Shown piece after piece: positions 20,255-30,030 of a DNA stretch of 64,000 bases. The DNA lies in the NCBI GenBank assembly GCA_029976805.1, contig JAPOLY010000001.1, positions 1-64,000 of the forward strand. Direction: 5' to 3'. The position numbers and the translations under genes were made by a program. Every line of letters begins with the position of its first letter. The stretch's first letter is position 1. The DNA is from a bacterium. GTDB taxonomy: Bacteria; Planctomycetota; UBA8108; UBA1146. The notes under the pieces were generated by a model. The model searched no databases and had not been told where the DNA came from. It was given only the letters and a program-made list of their open reading frames with translations.

Positions 20255-21288
20255 GAGTTCAAATCTTCCACTTCAACCTTGAGGTCACCGAGAATGTAGA
20301 GGTACTCGGTGTTTTTGACATGGGAGACTTTTCCCACCTTCTCTCCTGAAGGAGCATGAATCCCGATACGAGCTCCGACATAGCGAGGGTGGATTCTCGA
20401 TAAAACCTGCAGGTTTCCGTGTTTTTCCAGCAGTGATTCCATCTCTGGCCTGGGGAGATAACCTTCGTCACTGAAAGAAATGATTTTGATGGGAGCAGAC
20501 AGGTTTTCCATCAGTTGCGTCATCGCTTGGTGAATTCCGGGCTTGGAATTGAAATCGCTGCGTTTTTCCCTGCAATCAGTTCTTTTGCAGGCGACTCCGT
20601 AAACTTCGGGCTCGTCCCATAAAACCAGAGTTTCCCAGACATGATAGTTGCCGATGTATTTGTGTTGATTGTAGGGCGGGTCGAGATAGGCGACATCTGC
20701 CTCCAATTGCAGAGCCGCCTCCTGTGCCTCAAGGCAGTGTGCTTGTGCTTTTCCCAGCGGACTTTTTGGAAGAAGTTGAGGTGTTCTCAACCGCAGAGGT
20801 TGCAGGGACCGTTTCGACCAATTTTTGAGGTAGGCCATTTGTACACCGACAGTGGAATCGACCCGATCGGCGGCTTCCATCAACTCCGCAAGAAGCACGC
20901 ATTTCAATTCCTCATCGGGATCCAGTTTTTCGATCTCTTCCCGAATCGCTTCGATACGCGCCCCATTTTCAGGGGTGAAGTAACGACTATTCCGGCAATA
21001 GGTTTCCGTAAACCAGCCATCTTTTCCGGGAAGGGCATTCAGATGATCGATGATGGGTTGAACTTCTCCAAGTCTGTCTGAGTCACACACGACGTGAGCG
21101 TTGGCCAGAACCCAGGCATACCGGTTCCAGTCATTGAGAATCACCTGCCAGCCCGAAGATTTCATGGCATGACCGACTCTGGAAGTTCCGCTGAAAAGGT
21201 CCAGAAACCGCCCTTTTTCAGGCACCCCGCTGACAACAGCCTGAATTCCGGGGATCAGTAGTCGTTTGGAGCCGAGATACTTGATCAA
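20218..21288 (-). CDS. D12-class DNA N6-adenine methyltransferase (Dam-like), orphan
   Basis: MIKYLGSKRLLIPGI, FLDLFSGTSRVGHAMKSSGWQVILND, catalytic VAYLDPPYNQHKYIGNYHVWETLV, IISFSDEGYL. Confidence 0.9.
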   Translation of the reverse strand: MIKYLGSKRLLIPGIQAVVSGVPEKGRFLDLFSGTSRVGHAMKSSGWQVILNDWNRYAWVLANAHVVCDSDRLGEVQPIIDHLNALPGKDGWFTETYCRNSRYFTPENGARIEAIREEIEKLDPDEELKCVLLAELMEAADRVDSTVGVQMAYLKNWSKRSLQPLRLRTPQLLPKSPLGKAQAHCLEAQEAALQLEADVAYLDPPYNQHKYIGNYHVWETLVLWDEPEVYGVACKRTDCREKRSDFNSKPGIHQAMTQLMENLSAPIKIISFSDEGYLPRPEMESLLEKHGNLQVLSRIHPRYVGARIGIHAPSGEKVGKVSHVKNTEYLYILGDLKVEVEDLNSHGWLFEEPLSA

Positions 21289-21452
21289 TTCGGTCCCTTT
21301 CTTGGGGCTGGCGGCATTGTTTTTTCATGTGCTGTCTCCAGCACGGGGTATCATAAGGGCTATTGTTGGTTTGTTAAAAATCGCGTCAAGGTTGTGCCCC
21401 GTATCTCATTCCACGCGATCAGAGTTTTATCCTGAAGAACAGGACGAATCCC

Positions 21453-23723
21453 GTGAAAACCGGTTTTTCGCTATTGGAGAGCTCAGGAGTGCCGAGACTG
21501 CGCTACTTCCTGATTTTCGCCACGTCAATTTTTCTGATTTCGGCCGCGGCCCCTTCCACTGCCCACAGCCAATGCCCTCCGGGCTCCTGGGTATTGACCG
21601 GGCAGGTGGTCGATGAGGCCGGGAATGGTGTTTCTGGTCTGGACCTCGATTTGGCCAGCGGCACAACGGGCCTTGCGCTCCTCGTTTCAGGGGACGTGAC
21701 TCTGGCGGACGGCACATTCAGCATGACGATTTGCCAGGCGACCACTCCGGGTACGTATCTTCTGAGCGTCAATCCTCAGTTGGACGAATTGCTGTTTCCC
21801 ATCGAAGACCTCCCGGTCGCCCTCAGTGGATCGACTTCTCTGGGAGTTTTGACTCTGGACACGGCGGCGATCATCACTGGAAGAGTGATCGGCGAGAACT
21901 TTGAAATCCTCCCTGCTGTCGATCTTGATTTCACCGAGGCGGTAACAGGAGTGGTACAGGTTTTCTCCGGCGATTACACGATTGCGGATGGCACTTTTTC
22001 AACAAAGGTGGTGCCGGGCTTCTGGGACGTTCAGTTCACAGCGAGCACCCTGAGCACGCCATTGCAGATGGTTCCCCGAGAATTAAGAGACGTTTTGGCC
22101 AGTTCAGTGACTGATCTGGGTGACGTCCGACTTCGTCAGGGACGTTTTTTGACTGGAACCGTTTTGAATCCGTTGGGATCTCCAGTGTTCAATGCTGACG
22201 TGGATGCACGTGATCTGATCACCGATGAAAAAATCGTGACTCCGGGTGACAATACCAACTCTTCGGGGGTCTTTGGGATTTGGGTTCCCGAAGGTGACTT
22301 GGAAATCGAAATCGATCCACCCAATGGATCGACGCTGGTACCGCTGCTCCAGGAAATCAACGTTCCTGCGACCGGAGTTGATTTGGGAATCTTGACGATG
22401 GTTGAGGGAGTCGCAGTTTCGGGAGTGGTCATCGATGGCACCCAATCGGTGGTGCCAGGAGTGGATCTGGACTTCCTGATATCCGCGAGTGGAGTAGAAA
22501 TCCCCACCGCGGATGACAATGCCAACTCTTCGGGTCAATTTTCGGTGCAGGTGGTTCCAGATACCTACGATATTGCATTCAGGCCTTCCTTTATCACGGG
22601 TCTGGCCCCGTTGGTGCTCTCCACCGTTTCTGTCTCCAGTAATACTGATCTGGGAACGGTATTGCTGCCGGAGGGAGCGGCTTTGACGGGGACAATTCTC
22701 GCTGGCGGAGCCCCGGTGGCTGGTGCAGAGATCGAGCTGCTGAATCCGGGGACCGGTTCCTTCACCTATCTCTTTGGTAATGACACCGATGGATTGGGTG
22801 CATTCGCAATCCGACAAGTACCGGGAACCTATGACATCAGGGTGATCCCACCCATCGGGAGTGGATATCCGGTCTATGAAGAGTCCGGTATCGATCTCAC
22901 AGCGGACCTCGATCTTTCAATTGATCTTCTTGGCGGACCTCCGCCGACCCCTCCCAATCCTGTGGCAGCCTTCGATTGTTGTTGTCCGGGAGACGTGGTG
23001 TTGCAGTGGACCAATGGAGATACCGATTATGATCTGATTCAGATTATAAGGCAGGGTGCGTTTTTGACGAATCTGCCAGGAAGCTCCACAGGATTTGTGG
23101 ATGTCTCTGCTCCTCCGGCTTTCCTCGAGTATCAGGTGATTCCGATTCGAAACAGTCTTACAGGAGCGCCGACAGGCTGCACTGTTGACAACTCTCCGAT
23201 ACAGACAACGCCTCCCGTTGAGAACCTCGTTTGTGAGCAATCCGGGAATGGGGTCTCTCTTTCATGGGCAAATGCATCCGTCACCTATGAAGAAATTCAG
23301 CTTTATCAGGACGGCGTTTTTCTCAGCACTCTTTCCGGTGCTGAGACGTCCATCTTTATCGACGGACTCTCTACCGGAATCTATCAATGGGAAATCTTCG
23401 CAGTAGAGGGAGGGCAGGTATCCATCGGGGAATCCTGCACTGTTGATGTGATCATCGTACCCGATCCAGTTTTCATACGCGGGAACGCCAATGGTGATGC
23501 TTCGGTCAATGTTGCAGATGCCATCACCATTCTGGAATACCTCTTCAGTGGTGGAGCCACTCCCGACTGCCTGAGTGCTTTGGACGTAAATGACTCGTCG
23601 ACGGTCAATATTGCGGACTCCATACATTTGCTGGGATTTCTCTTCTCGGGAGGGGTTCCTCCGGAGTTGCCTTATCCCAATCCCGGAGTCGACCCCACAC
23701 CGGATACCCTGCCGTGTAATTGA
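21453..23723 (+). CDS. Secreted protein with carboxypeptidase-regulatory-like repeats and C-terminal dockerin-like double repeat
   Basis: Signal peptide FLIFATSIFLISAAAPSTAHSQ; repeated 'LTGxVxxxxGxPVxGxDxDxxx..G' units; C-term FIRGNANGDASVNVADAITILEYLFSGG...DVNDSSTVNIADSIHLLGFLFSGG. GTG start. Confidence 0.8.
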   Translation: MKTGFSLLESSGVPRLRYFLIFATSIFLISAAAPSTAHSQCPPGSWVLTGQVVDEAGNGVSGLDLDLASGTTGLALLVSGDVTLADGTFSMTICQATTPGTYLLSVNPQLDELLFPIEDLPVALSGSTSLGVLTLDTAAIITGRVIGENFEILPAVDLDFTEAVTGVVQVFSGDYTIADGTFSTKVVPGFWDVQFTASTLSTPLQMVPRELRDVLASSVTDLGDVRLRQGRFLTGTVLNPLGSPVFNADVDARDLITDEKIVTPGDNTNSSGVFGIWVPEGDLEIEIDPPNGSTLVPLLQEINVPATGVDLGILTMVEGVAVSGVVIDGTQSVVPGVDLDFLISASGVEIPTADDNANSSGQFSVQVVPDTYDIAFRPSFITGLAPLVLSTVSVSSNTDLGTVLLPEGAALTGTILAGGAPVAGAEIELLNPGTGSFTYLFGNDTDGLGAFAIRQVPGTYDIRVIPPIGSGYPVYEESGIDLTADLDLSIDLLGGPPPTPPNPVAAFDCCCPGDVVLQWTNGDTDYDLIQIIRQGAFLTNLPGSSTGFVDVSAPPAFLEYQVIPIRNSLTGAPTGCTVDNSPIQTTPPVENLVCEQSGNGVSLSWANASVTYEEIQLYQDGVFLSTLSGAETSIFIDGLSTGIYQWEIFAVEGGQVSIGESCTVDVIIVPDPVFIRGNANGDASVNVADAITILEYLFSGGATPDCLSALDVNDSSTVNIADSIHLLGFLFSGGVPPELPYPNPGVDPTPDTLPCN

Positions 23724-23806
23724 ATCGCCAATGACACGCGAATTGGATTCTTGAATCCTTCTCTGGAAGCGGGAAAATAAGACTGGCTATTCAACGAGGA
23801 GGAATC

Positions 23807-26689
23807 TTGATTCATCCAGCAACAAGAATTCGGTTCACTGTTTTCTCAGGATCCGGGATTCTTTTCGTGATCCTGTCTCTCGCACTGTTCACCGGAAAAG
23901 CACAGGCCCAGAGTCAAACCTGGTACGTGGATGCGTCTAACTCAGGAGTCAGTGGTACTTCGTGGAGCGATGCTTTCTCCAATCTGCAAGAAGCGTTGTT
24001 GGTGGCCTTGCCAGGAGATGAAATCCGTGTTGCCGGTGGCTCCTACAGACCCGATTCCGGTGCGGGCCTGATCCCGGGAGACCCTTCGACTCGATTTGTA
24101 TTGCCCTCAGGCATTTCCATGCTGGGTGGATTTGCAGGCAGTCTCGCGATCGATCCTGATCAACGAAGCCCAGAAGTGTATCGAACCGTTCTCGATGGAC
24201 GTCTCCGGGGCATCCATGTTTCAGCGGCGGAGGGACTTGATTCCCCATTCTGCGGTTTGAATGAAGACCTTCCTTGTGCCACTTTGCAAAAGGGAATCGA
24301 CCGAGCTCTCGAGACGGGTTTGAGAATCGTCAGGGTCCAGAACGGGATTTATACGGAGACGGTCACCCTGGCAGACGACCTCATCATTCAGGGGGGATAC
24401 GACCAGCAATGGAATTGGGCGTCTGCTGAGACTCCCGGACACGATGTGGTTCTCACCGGTGGTATTAATGGGGACGGTCAAGCGGTCACCGTTGAAGCCC
24501 GGAACCTTGTCATCGGAACCACACTGGCTCACCTGAAGATTGAAGGCCCTCAGGCTTCCGGTTCCGTTTCAGGAGTGGCGAGAAGCTCCTATGCCGTCCA
24601 TGCGGTGGACTCGAATCTGCAACTGGTTGCGGTGGTGATCGAGGCGGGATCCGGCGCAAACGGTCTCGCAGGAGAGTCGGGGACAAACCTTGGCGGCAAT
24701 CCTGCTGCTGACGGACAAGCCGGAGGAAATGCGGATTCCTATTTCTCTTTCTGCGACGCAACAGCGTTCGGTGCTGGGGGGCTCGCCGGTGGAGGCGGCC
24801 CCACGGGTGGTGGCAATGGCGGCGGCGGCGGAACGATGGATTCCAATTGTTGTGGGACGATTCCCAATCCCTTCTGCGATAGTTATGACGCCACCGGTGG
24901 ATCTGCTGGAGCCGACGGTGCGGGCTTGCCTGGCTGGGGGCAGGGAGGTGGAGGCGGCTCGACCTGCAATGGTGGAGGCGATGGTGCTCCGGGTTCCCAG
25001 GGTTCTTCCGGTCAGGGAGGTGCGGGCGCCAGTGGCGGCGGTGGTCTGAATGGAATCTATTGGGCAGGAAATTCCGGATCATCGGGCTTGCTGGGAACCG
25101 CGGGAGGCGGTGGCGGCGGCGGCGGTGGATCCGGGGGGTGTGACAACGGAAGCTTCGGGACTGACAGTTATGGAGCCGGAGGAGGGGGTGGTGCCAGCGG
25201 CGGGATTCCGTCTCCCCAATCGGGAGCGGGTGGCAGTGCAGGGGGCAGCACTTTTGGAATCTTTGTTCTCGGCACCAGCAATGTGGAATTGACCCAATCG
25301 ACGATTGTCAGAGGTGAAGCGGGCGCCGGCGGAATTGGCGGGACGCCCGGAGAAGGACAGCCTGGAGGCGTCGGAGGTGCAGGTGGTAATGGTGCACCGG
25401 GAACACCGAATGCAGGTCGTGGAGGTGATGGCGGAGATGGCGGTGCGAGTGGTGGCGGTGGCGGAGGTAGTGGTGGCGACAGCCATGCTGCATGGAGTGA
25501 TGGAGCAACCATCTTTGCCTACGACACCTCAGTGCTGGGCGGACTGGCAGGACCGGGTGCCGCCGGTGGAGTGAATCCCGCTCTCGATGCCGTGACACAG
25601 GGATCTGCGGGTGCAGGCGGTCAGGTTTTTGAAGGATTGACGCATGTCACTACGACCGATCTTCCTGCAAAACCCCTCGATCGTTCCAGGCAAATCCTCG
25701 AGCTCACCGGTGAGAACAGCGTTGTCGATGGATTTGTGATTCAGGGCAGTTCCAATCAATCGAATGAAATCCCTGTGGTGATCGGATCCTCTGGGCACGT
25801 TTTGAGTCGTTGTCACTTCCTGAATCTCTCATCCGGTGCGCTCACGACAATTCAGGTAAACGGTTTCACGATTTTCGAAAATTGTCGTATAGAGAATTGC
25901 CAATCCGCGATCACCGGGGCAGTGGAGCTTCTGCCGAATACGGTGTGTCGTATGGAAAACTGCATCATTTCCGGCAATCGATCGATTCAGGGGGCAGCCG
26001 TTCTGGAGGGTGCTGAAGACAGTGTGTTGTTGATGATCAACAACACGCTGACAGAAAATGAAAACTCGGTTTCTGGCGGAATGATCATGTTGGATTCGAC
26101 CGCTCAGGCCGTGCTGCAAAACAATATTCTCTTCGGAAACTCCACTGTGGACGCAGGTCTGCAATTGCCTGCGACCGCAGTTCTGATCAGGAACATCGTC
26201 GAGGGGGGTTGGCCCGGAGACAATTTTGATGTCGACCCCGAACTGACAGGAATCGGCGAGTTCCCGTTTACACCGGGACCGGGCTCACCCTGCATCGATC
26301 AGGCATTGTCCGTAGCTTCCAGTACGACCGAGGATTGTCTGGGACAACCGAGAAATGTCTGTCAGGGAGTAGATATCGGGGCTGTCGAGCGTCAGACCTG
26401 TGGGGACGGAGATTCCCTGGATTTCATCCGTGGTGATTGCGACGGCAATGGGTCGATCGATTTGGCGGACGCGGTTGCCTTGCTCAACTACCTCTTCACG
26501 GGTGGATCGCTGACCTGTCTGGCTACGGCAGATGTCAATGACGATTCAGATCTGAATCTCGCTGACCCGGGATCATTGCTCGCCTATCTCTACATTGGTG
26601 GATCGGCTCCGCCTGAGCCGTTCACCAGTTGCGGCCAGGACACAGACGGATCACTGATCGCTTGTGAAGTCTACGGCGGTTGCCCATAG
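23807..26689 (+). CDS. Secreted choice-of-anchor/pectate-lyase-like beta-helix protein with long Gly-rich insert and dockerin-like C-terminus
   Basis: TWYVDASNSGVSGTSWSDAFSNLQEALLVALPGDEIRVAGGSYRP; beta-helix-like ENCRIENCQ...MENCIISGN...LQNNILFGNS; Gly-rich segment; C-term FIRGDCDGNGSIDLADAVALLNYLFTGG. TTG start. Confidence 0.8.
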   Translation: MIHPATRIRFTVFSGSGILFVILSLALFTGKAQAQSQTWYVDASNSGVSGTSWSDAFSNLQEALLVALPGDEIRVAGGSYRPDSGAGLIPGDPSTRFVLPSGISMLGGFAGSLAIDPDQRSPEVYRTVLDGRLRGIHVSAAEGLDSPFCGLNEDLPCATLQKGIDRALETGLRIVRVQNGIYTETVTLADDLIIQGGYDQQWNWASAETPGHDVVLTGGINGDGQAVTVEARNLVIGTTLAHLKIEGPQASGSVSGVARSSYAVHAVDSNLQLVAVVIEAGSGANGLAGESGTNLGGNPAADGQAGGNADSYFSFCDATAFGAGGLAGGGGPTGGGNGGGGGTMDSNCCGTIPNPFCDSYDATGGSAGADGAGLPGWGQGGGGGSTCNGGGDGAPGSQGSSGQGGAGASGGGGLNGIYWAGNSGSSGLLGTAGGGGGGGGGSGGCDNGSFGTDSYGAGGGGGASGGIPSPQSGAGGSAGGSTFGIFVLGTSNVELTQSTIVRGEAGAGGIGGTPGEGQPGGVGGAGGNGAPGTPNAGRGGDGGDGGASGGGGGGSGGDSHAAWSDGATIFAYDTSVLGGLAGPGAAGGVNPALDAVTQGSAGAGGQVFEGLTHVTTTDLPAKPLDRSRQILELTGENSVVDGFVIQGSSNQSNEIPVVIGSSGHVLSRCHFLNLSSGALTTIQVNGFTIFENCRIENCQSAITGAVELLPNTVCRMENCIISGNRSIQGAAVLEGAEDSVLLMINNTLTENENSVSGGMIMLDSTAQAVLQNNILFGNSTVDAGLQLPATAVLIRNIVEGGWPGDNFDVDPELTGIGEFPFTPGPGSPCIDQALSVASSTTEDCLGQPRNVCQGVDIGAVERQTCGDGDSLDFIRGDCDGNGSIDLADAVALLNYLFTGGSLTCLATADVNDDSDLNLADPGSLLAYLYIGGSAPPEPFTSCGQDTDGSLIACEVYGGCP
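24640..25625 (+). repeat. Low-complexity GGN/GGT-rich coding segment (poly-Gly/Ala, PGRS-like)
   Basis: Translation such as GGGNGGGGGT, GGGGGGGGSGG, GGAGGNGAPGTPNAGRGGDGGDGGASGGGGGGSGG inside ORF 23807-26689. Confidence 0.9.
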
Positions 26690-26717
26690 ACCGGGAATCG
26701 ATTTCAAACTCCTGAAC

Positions 26718-28475
26718 TCAGGGGCAGGCACCCTGCAGGCAACCCAGATTTCCTGGAGTGGGGTCTGGTAGACACTCGCCTCCAGCGGGTGCGGGCAATG
26801 GAGATCCACCGCCGAAGAGAGTATCCAGCACCTGAATGGCATCAGCGACATTCAACTGGTCATCGTCGTTGGCATCCGCAGCATTTTGGCATGTGGGTTC
26901 TGCTGCACCTGAAAAAAGGAAATCCAGAATGAAAATGGCATCCGCCAGGTCGACAAGAGCATCGCTGTTGGCGTCCGCTCGCTGAAAAGCGTTTACCGGG
27001 ACACCCTGAACATCAATCTGCCCATCGGTTCTGGCAGGTGAGTATCCGGCTCCGTTGTTTTGCACGATCACTGCTGAGACAGGCGGGAGTCCAGCGGTAG
27101 CAGGCAGGGACAGTGTGATATTGCTTCCCGAGGCGACGGTTGGCAGAACCGACCCCAGCAATCTGCAAAGTGTGCGATCTGTTCCAGACGGGATGTGATC
27201 CACGTCTTCTGAATCAAAAATCAGAAACACGTTGGTCAGGCCTGCGATGGCATCTGTTTCAACCAGGAAAAATTCAGCTCCAACTGCATCTGTGCCCTGG
27301 AGGTCTGCGCTCTCGAGGACGAAGAGGGCGGGGTCATAACTGATCGGAATCGAGAACCCTTCCGTGGGCAATTCGAGGGAAGCGGAGATCGGCATTTGAA
27401 GTGATTCTCCGGGGAATGCCTGCAGGCTTGGAAGAGAGACCAGATTGACAGGGATGGAGACTTCACTGGAGCAGGCCGCCGGTGCAGAGGGGAGTCCCAG
27501 GAGAATACCGCGAACCTCATATTCATTGAGTCCGGGTTCAGGACTGGTGTCGACAAATCCTGTCGCGTCACCCACTACCGTCGCAAGGCTGGAGCCGTTC
27601 CGGGAGATTTCAAGACTGGCGTAATCACCGCTGTTTTGCCATGAAAGCTGGACCGACTCTCCTGCCACTGCACAGTTCAGAGAGTTGACCGGTTGAGGTG
27701 GAGCAATCCCACCGGAGAGAGAAAAAGTCTCCTCAGCGATGACCTGAAGTCCGGAAGAGGATGTCAGGGTTGTTTGCACCTGCAAGTCTCCACCGAAGGG
27801 GGAGTGAGTCAGGATGGCAGGGGTGTTCCAGACCAATGGAACATTGAAGCCCAATGCACCGCTGAGCGGAAGACTGCCCGCATCCGAAACGTCCATGACA
27901 GCACCGGAATCTCCGGGCAAGTCGGTGTAAGTGATGTTGAACGCGGTTGCTCCCGTGGGATCGGGGATCCCCAGAAAAGCCAGACCTGGAAGCACGTTGC
28001 CGGTGACCTCTGTGACGACAGCATTTGCGTTCAGAGAGTTGGGGCCTACCGAGATGACCTGCACCTCAGCAATGATCAGTCCTTCGACAGTGAGAATCGG
28101 GCTGGGCACAAAAAGGTCTACGACCAGTCCACCGATGGTTTGCCCAGGGGAATAACCGGCGAAAGAAAACGATCCCCGGTCAAAATTGACGACGAGGCTT
28201 GCTGGACCTTCTTCACCCTCTGCAAAAAAGGCGGATTGGGAAAATCCGCTGGGGAGTCCTGCTTCCAAATTGTCGAATGAAGTTGAAAGAGTGGGTGCGA
28301 ATTGTGCACTTACCCATACCGGCGAAAACCAGAAGGAAAGTGTCAGGATCAGAATCCAAAAAACGACATTTCTCCGATTGCGAAAGAAGTCGGTCAAAGA
28401 ACGAGCAGGTTCGGCGACATCTTTGGAGCACACGGAATCGTTACGGTGCTGAAACTCTGGAAAAATAGTGTTCAC
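26718..28475 (-). CDS. Secreted protein with cohesin-like domain and dockerin-like C-terminus
   Basis: N-terminal TM/signal FWILILTLSFWFSPVWVSAQ; cohesin-like FPGESLQMPISASLELPTEGFSIPISYDPALFVLESADLQG; C-term FQRADANSDALVDLADAIFILDFLFSG...ADANDDDQLNVADAIQVLDTLFGGG. Confidence 0.75.
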   Translation of the reverse strand: MNTIFPEFQHRNDSVCSKDVAEPARSLTDFFRNRRNVVFWILILTLSFWFSPVWVSAQFAPTLSTSFDNLEAGLPSGFSQSAFFAEGEEGPASLVVNFDRGSFSFAGYSPGQTIGGLVVDLFVPSPILTVEGLIIAEVQVISVGPNSLNANAVVTEVTGNVLPGLAFLGIPDPTGATAFNITYTDLPGDSGAVMDVSDAGSLPLSGALGFNVPLVWNTPAILTHSPFGGDLQVQTTLTSSSGLQVIAEETFSLSGGIAPPQPVNSLNCAVAGESVQLSWQNSGDYASLEISRNGSSLATVVGDATGFVDTSPEPGLNEYEVRGILLGLPSAPAACSSEVSIPVNLVSLPSLQAFPGESLQMPISASLELPTEGFSIPISYDPALFVLESADLQGTDAVGAEFFLVETDAIAGLTNVFLIFDSEDVDHIPSGTDRTLCRLLGSVLPTVASGSNITLSLPATAGLPPVSAVIVQNNGAGYSPARTDGQIDVQGVPVNAFQRADANSDALVDLADAIFILDFLFSGAAEPTCQNAADANDDDQLNVADAIQVLDTLFGGGSPLPAPAGGECLPDPTPGNLGCLQGACP

Positions 28476-28532
28476 AGAACCTCCTCATATCCCATCAAGG
28501 ATAACCACCGAATACGCTGGATACGAGCCGGA

Positions 28533-30011
28533 TCAGGCGATCGCTTCCCAGATAGGCTGAGCCCCCTCCACACCGACAAGCTTTTCGTCGAGTCCTGCGT
28601 GGAAGTAACTGAGCCTGTTGGGATCGAGCCCCATCAATTGCAAAACTGTGGCATGCAGGTTTTTGACATGAAGAGGCCGGTCGACTGCTTCTGCGCCCAA
28701 TTCATCGGTCTGTCCGATACTGACTCCACCCTTGGTTCCTCCTCCGGCCATCCACATGGTGAATCCGTAGGAGTTGTGATCTCTTCCAGTGGTATGCGCG
28801 TACTCTGCGGTCGGTTGGCGTCCAAATTCTCCACCCCAGATCACCAGAGTTTCATCGAGCATGCCCCGACGCTTGAGATCTTTGAGCAGGCCAGCGATGG
28901 GCTGATCGGTGGCCCCGGCATGCTTGTCGTGGTTGTACTTGAGATCACCGTGGGCATCCCAGTTGTTGTCGTCATGGTTTCCACCCGAGTAGATCTGAAT
29001 GAATCTCACTCCTCTTTCGACCAGCCTGCGAGCCATCAGGCACTTGCGACCGAAGTCAGCGGTTTTTTCACGGTCGAGCCCATAGAGTTCGCGGGTCTCT
29101 TCATCTTCTTTGGAGAGGTCGACTGCTTCAGGTGCACTGCTTTGCATTTGGAATGCCAACTCGTAACTGGCGATGCGTGCGGCGAGATCCGGATTGCCGA
29201 CTCTGGCTGCGGCGTGCAGTTCATTTTCTGCCCGGAGATGATCCAGAACAGATCGTTGGACTCCGCCACCCAACATGTTTCCCGGTTCCAGATCGAGGAT
29301 CGGTGGGCCTTCTGATCGAAGCACTGTGCCCTGGTACTGTGCTGGCATGTATCCGCTCGACCAATTTTTCGCACCTGAGATGGGTCCCCCGGTTTTGTCG
29401 AGCATGACCACGAAACCCGGCAGGTTTTCATTCAGCGAGCCGAGACCGTAGTTGACCCAGGATCCCAGGCACGGAGCTCCACTGAGTACCTTCCCTGAAT
29501 TCATCATCAGCATTGCGGAACCATGAAGTGGCGAATCAGCAGTCATCGAATGAACGAAGGTCAGGTCGTCTGCCATCGATCCAACATTGGGAAAGAGGTC
29601 ACTGACGTATTTCCCGCATTCTCCGTAAGGTTTGAAATCCCATTTGGGCCCAACAATTCTTCCAGTGTTCTTGTGACCACCACGGCCAAAGGTTTTGACC
29701 TCCACAGTCTTGTTGTCGAGCGGGTAGAGTGCGGGTTTGTAATCAAAGGTGTCCATGTGACTGGGACCACCATACATAAACAGAAAGATGACGGACTTCG
29801 CTTTTGCGGGAATCATCGCCGACTTGGGAGCGAGCGGGCTCGAATAGGAAGTGATTCCGTCAGCAGCCAGACTCTGGTTTGCGAGGAAACCCTGTCCCAG
29901 CATTCCTCCGAGCGCCAGCGAAGTGAACCCCGCTCCTGCTTCCCAGAGAAACTCTCTACGGGTCCTTCCACAAAAGTGACCCGGTCTGTCATTGTTATTT
30001 TTTGCGGACAT
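28533..30011 (-). CDS. DUF1501 domain-containing protein (Tat-type signal)
   Basis: CGRTRREFLWEAGAGFTSLALGGML; SVIFLFMYGGPSHMDTFDYKP; VWGGEFGRQPTAEY...GRDHNSYGFTMWMAGGG, typical planctomycetal DUF1501. Confidence 0.92.
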   Translation of the reverse strand: MSAKNNNDRPGHFCGRTRREFLWEAGAGFTSLALGGMLGQGFLANQSLAADGITSYSSPLAPKSAMIPAKAKSVIFLFMYGGPSHMDTFDYKPALYPLDNKTVEVKTFGRGGHKNTGRIVGPKWDFKPYGECGKYVSDLFPNVGSMADDLTFVHSMTADSPLHGSAMLMMNSGKVLSGAPCLGSWVNYGLGSLNENLPGFVVMLDKTGGPISGAKNWSSGYMPAQYQGTVLRSEGPPILDLEPGNMLGGGVQRSVLDHLRAENELHAAARVGNPDLAARIASYELAFQMQSSAPEAVDLSKEDEETRELYGLDREKTADFGRKCLMARRLVERGVRFIQIYSGGNHDDNNWDAHGDLKYNHDKHAGATDQPIAGLLKDLKRRGMLDETLVIWGGEFGRQPTAEYAHTTGRDHNSYGFTMWMAGGGTKGGVSIGQTDELGAEAVDRPLHVKNLHATVLQLMGLDPNRLSYFHAGLDEKLVGVEGAQPIWEAIA

Positions 30012-30030
30012 GCTGGTGTCCCTTTCGCAG

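Noticed and set aside
24510-25082. 190-aa His/Arg-rich minus-strand ORF
   Set aside because: Reverse-complement reading of the Gly-rich repeat; composition is an artefact of GGN codons.
24640-25625. Possible CRISPR or tandem DNA repeat array
   Set aside because: No constant repeat/spacer periodicity; it is a low-complexity coding segment.
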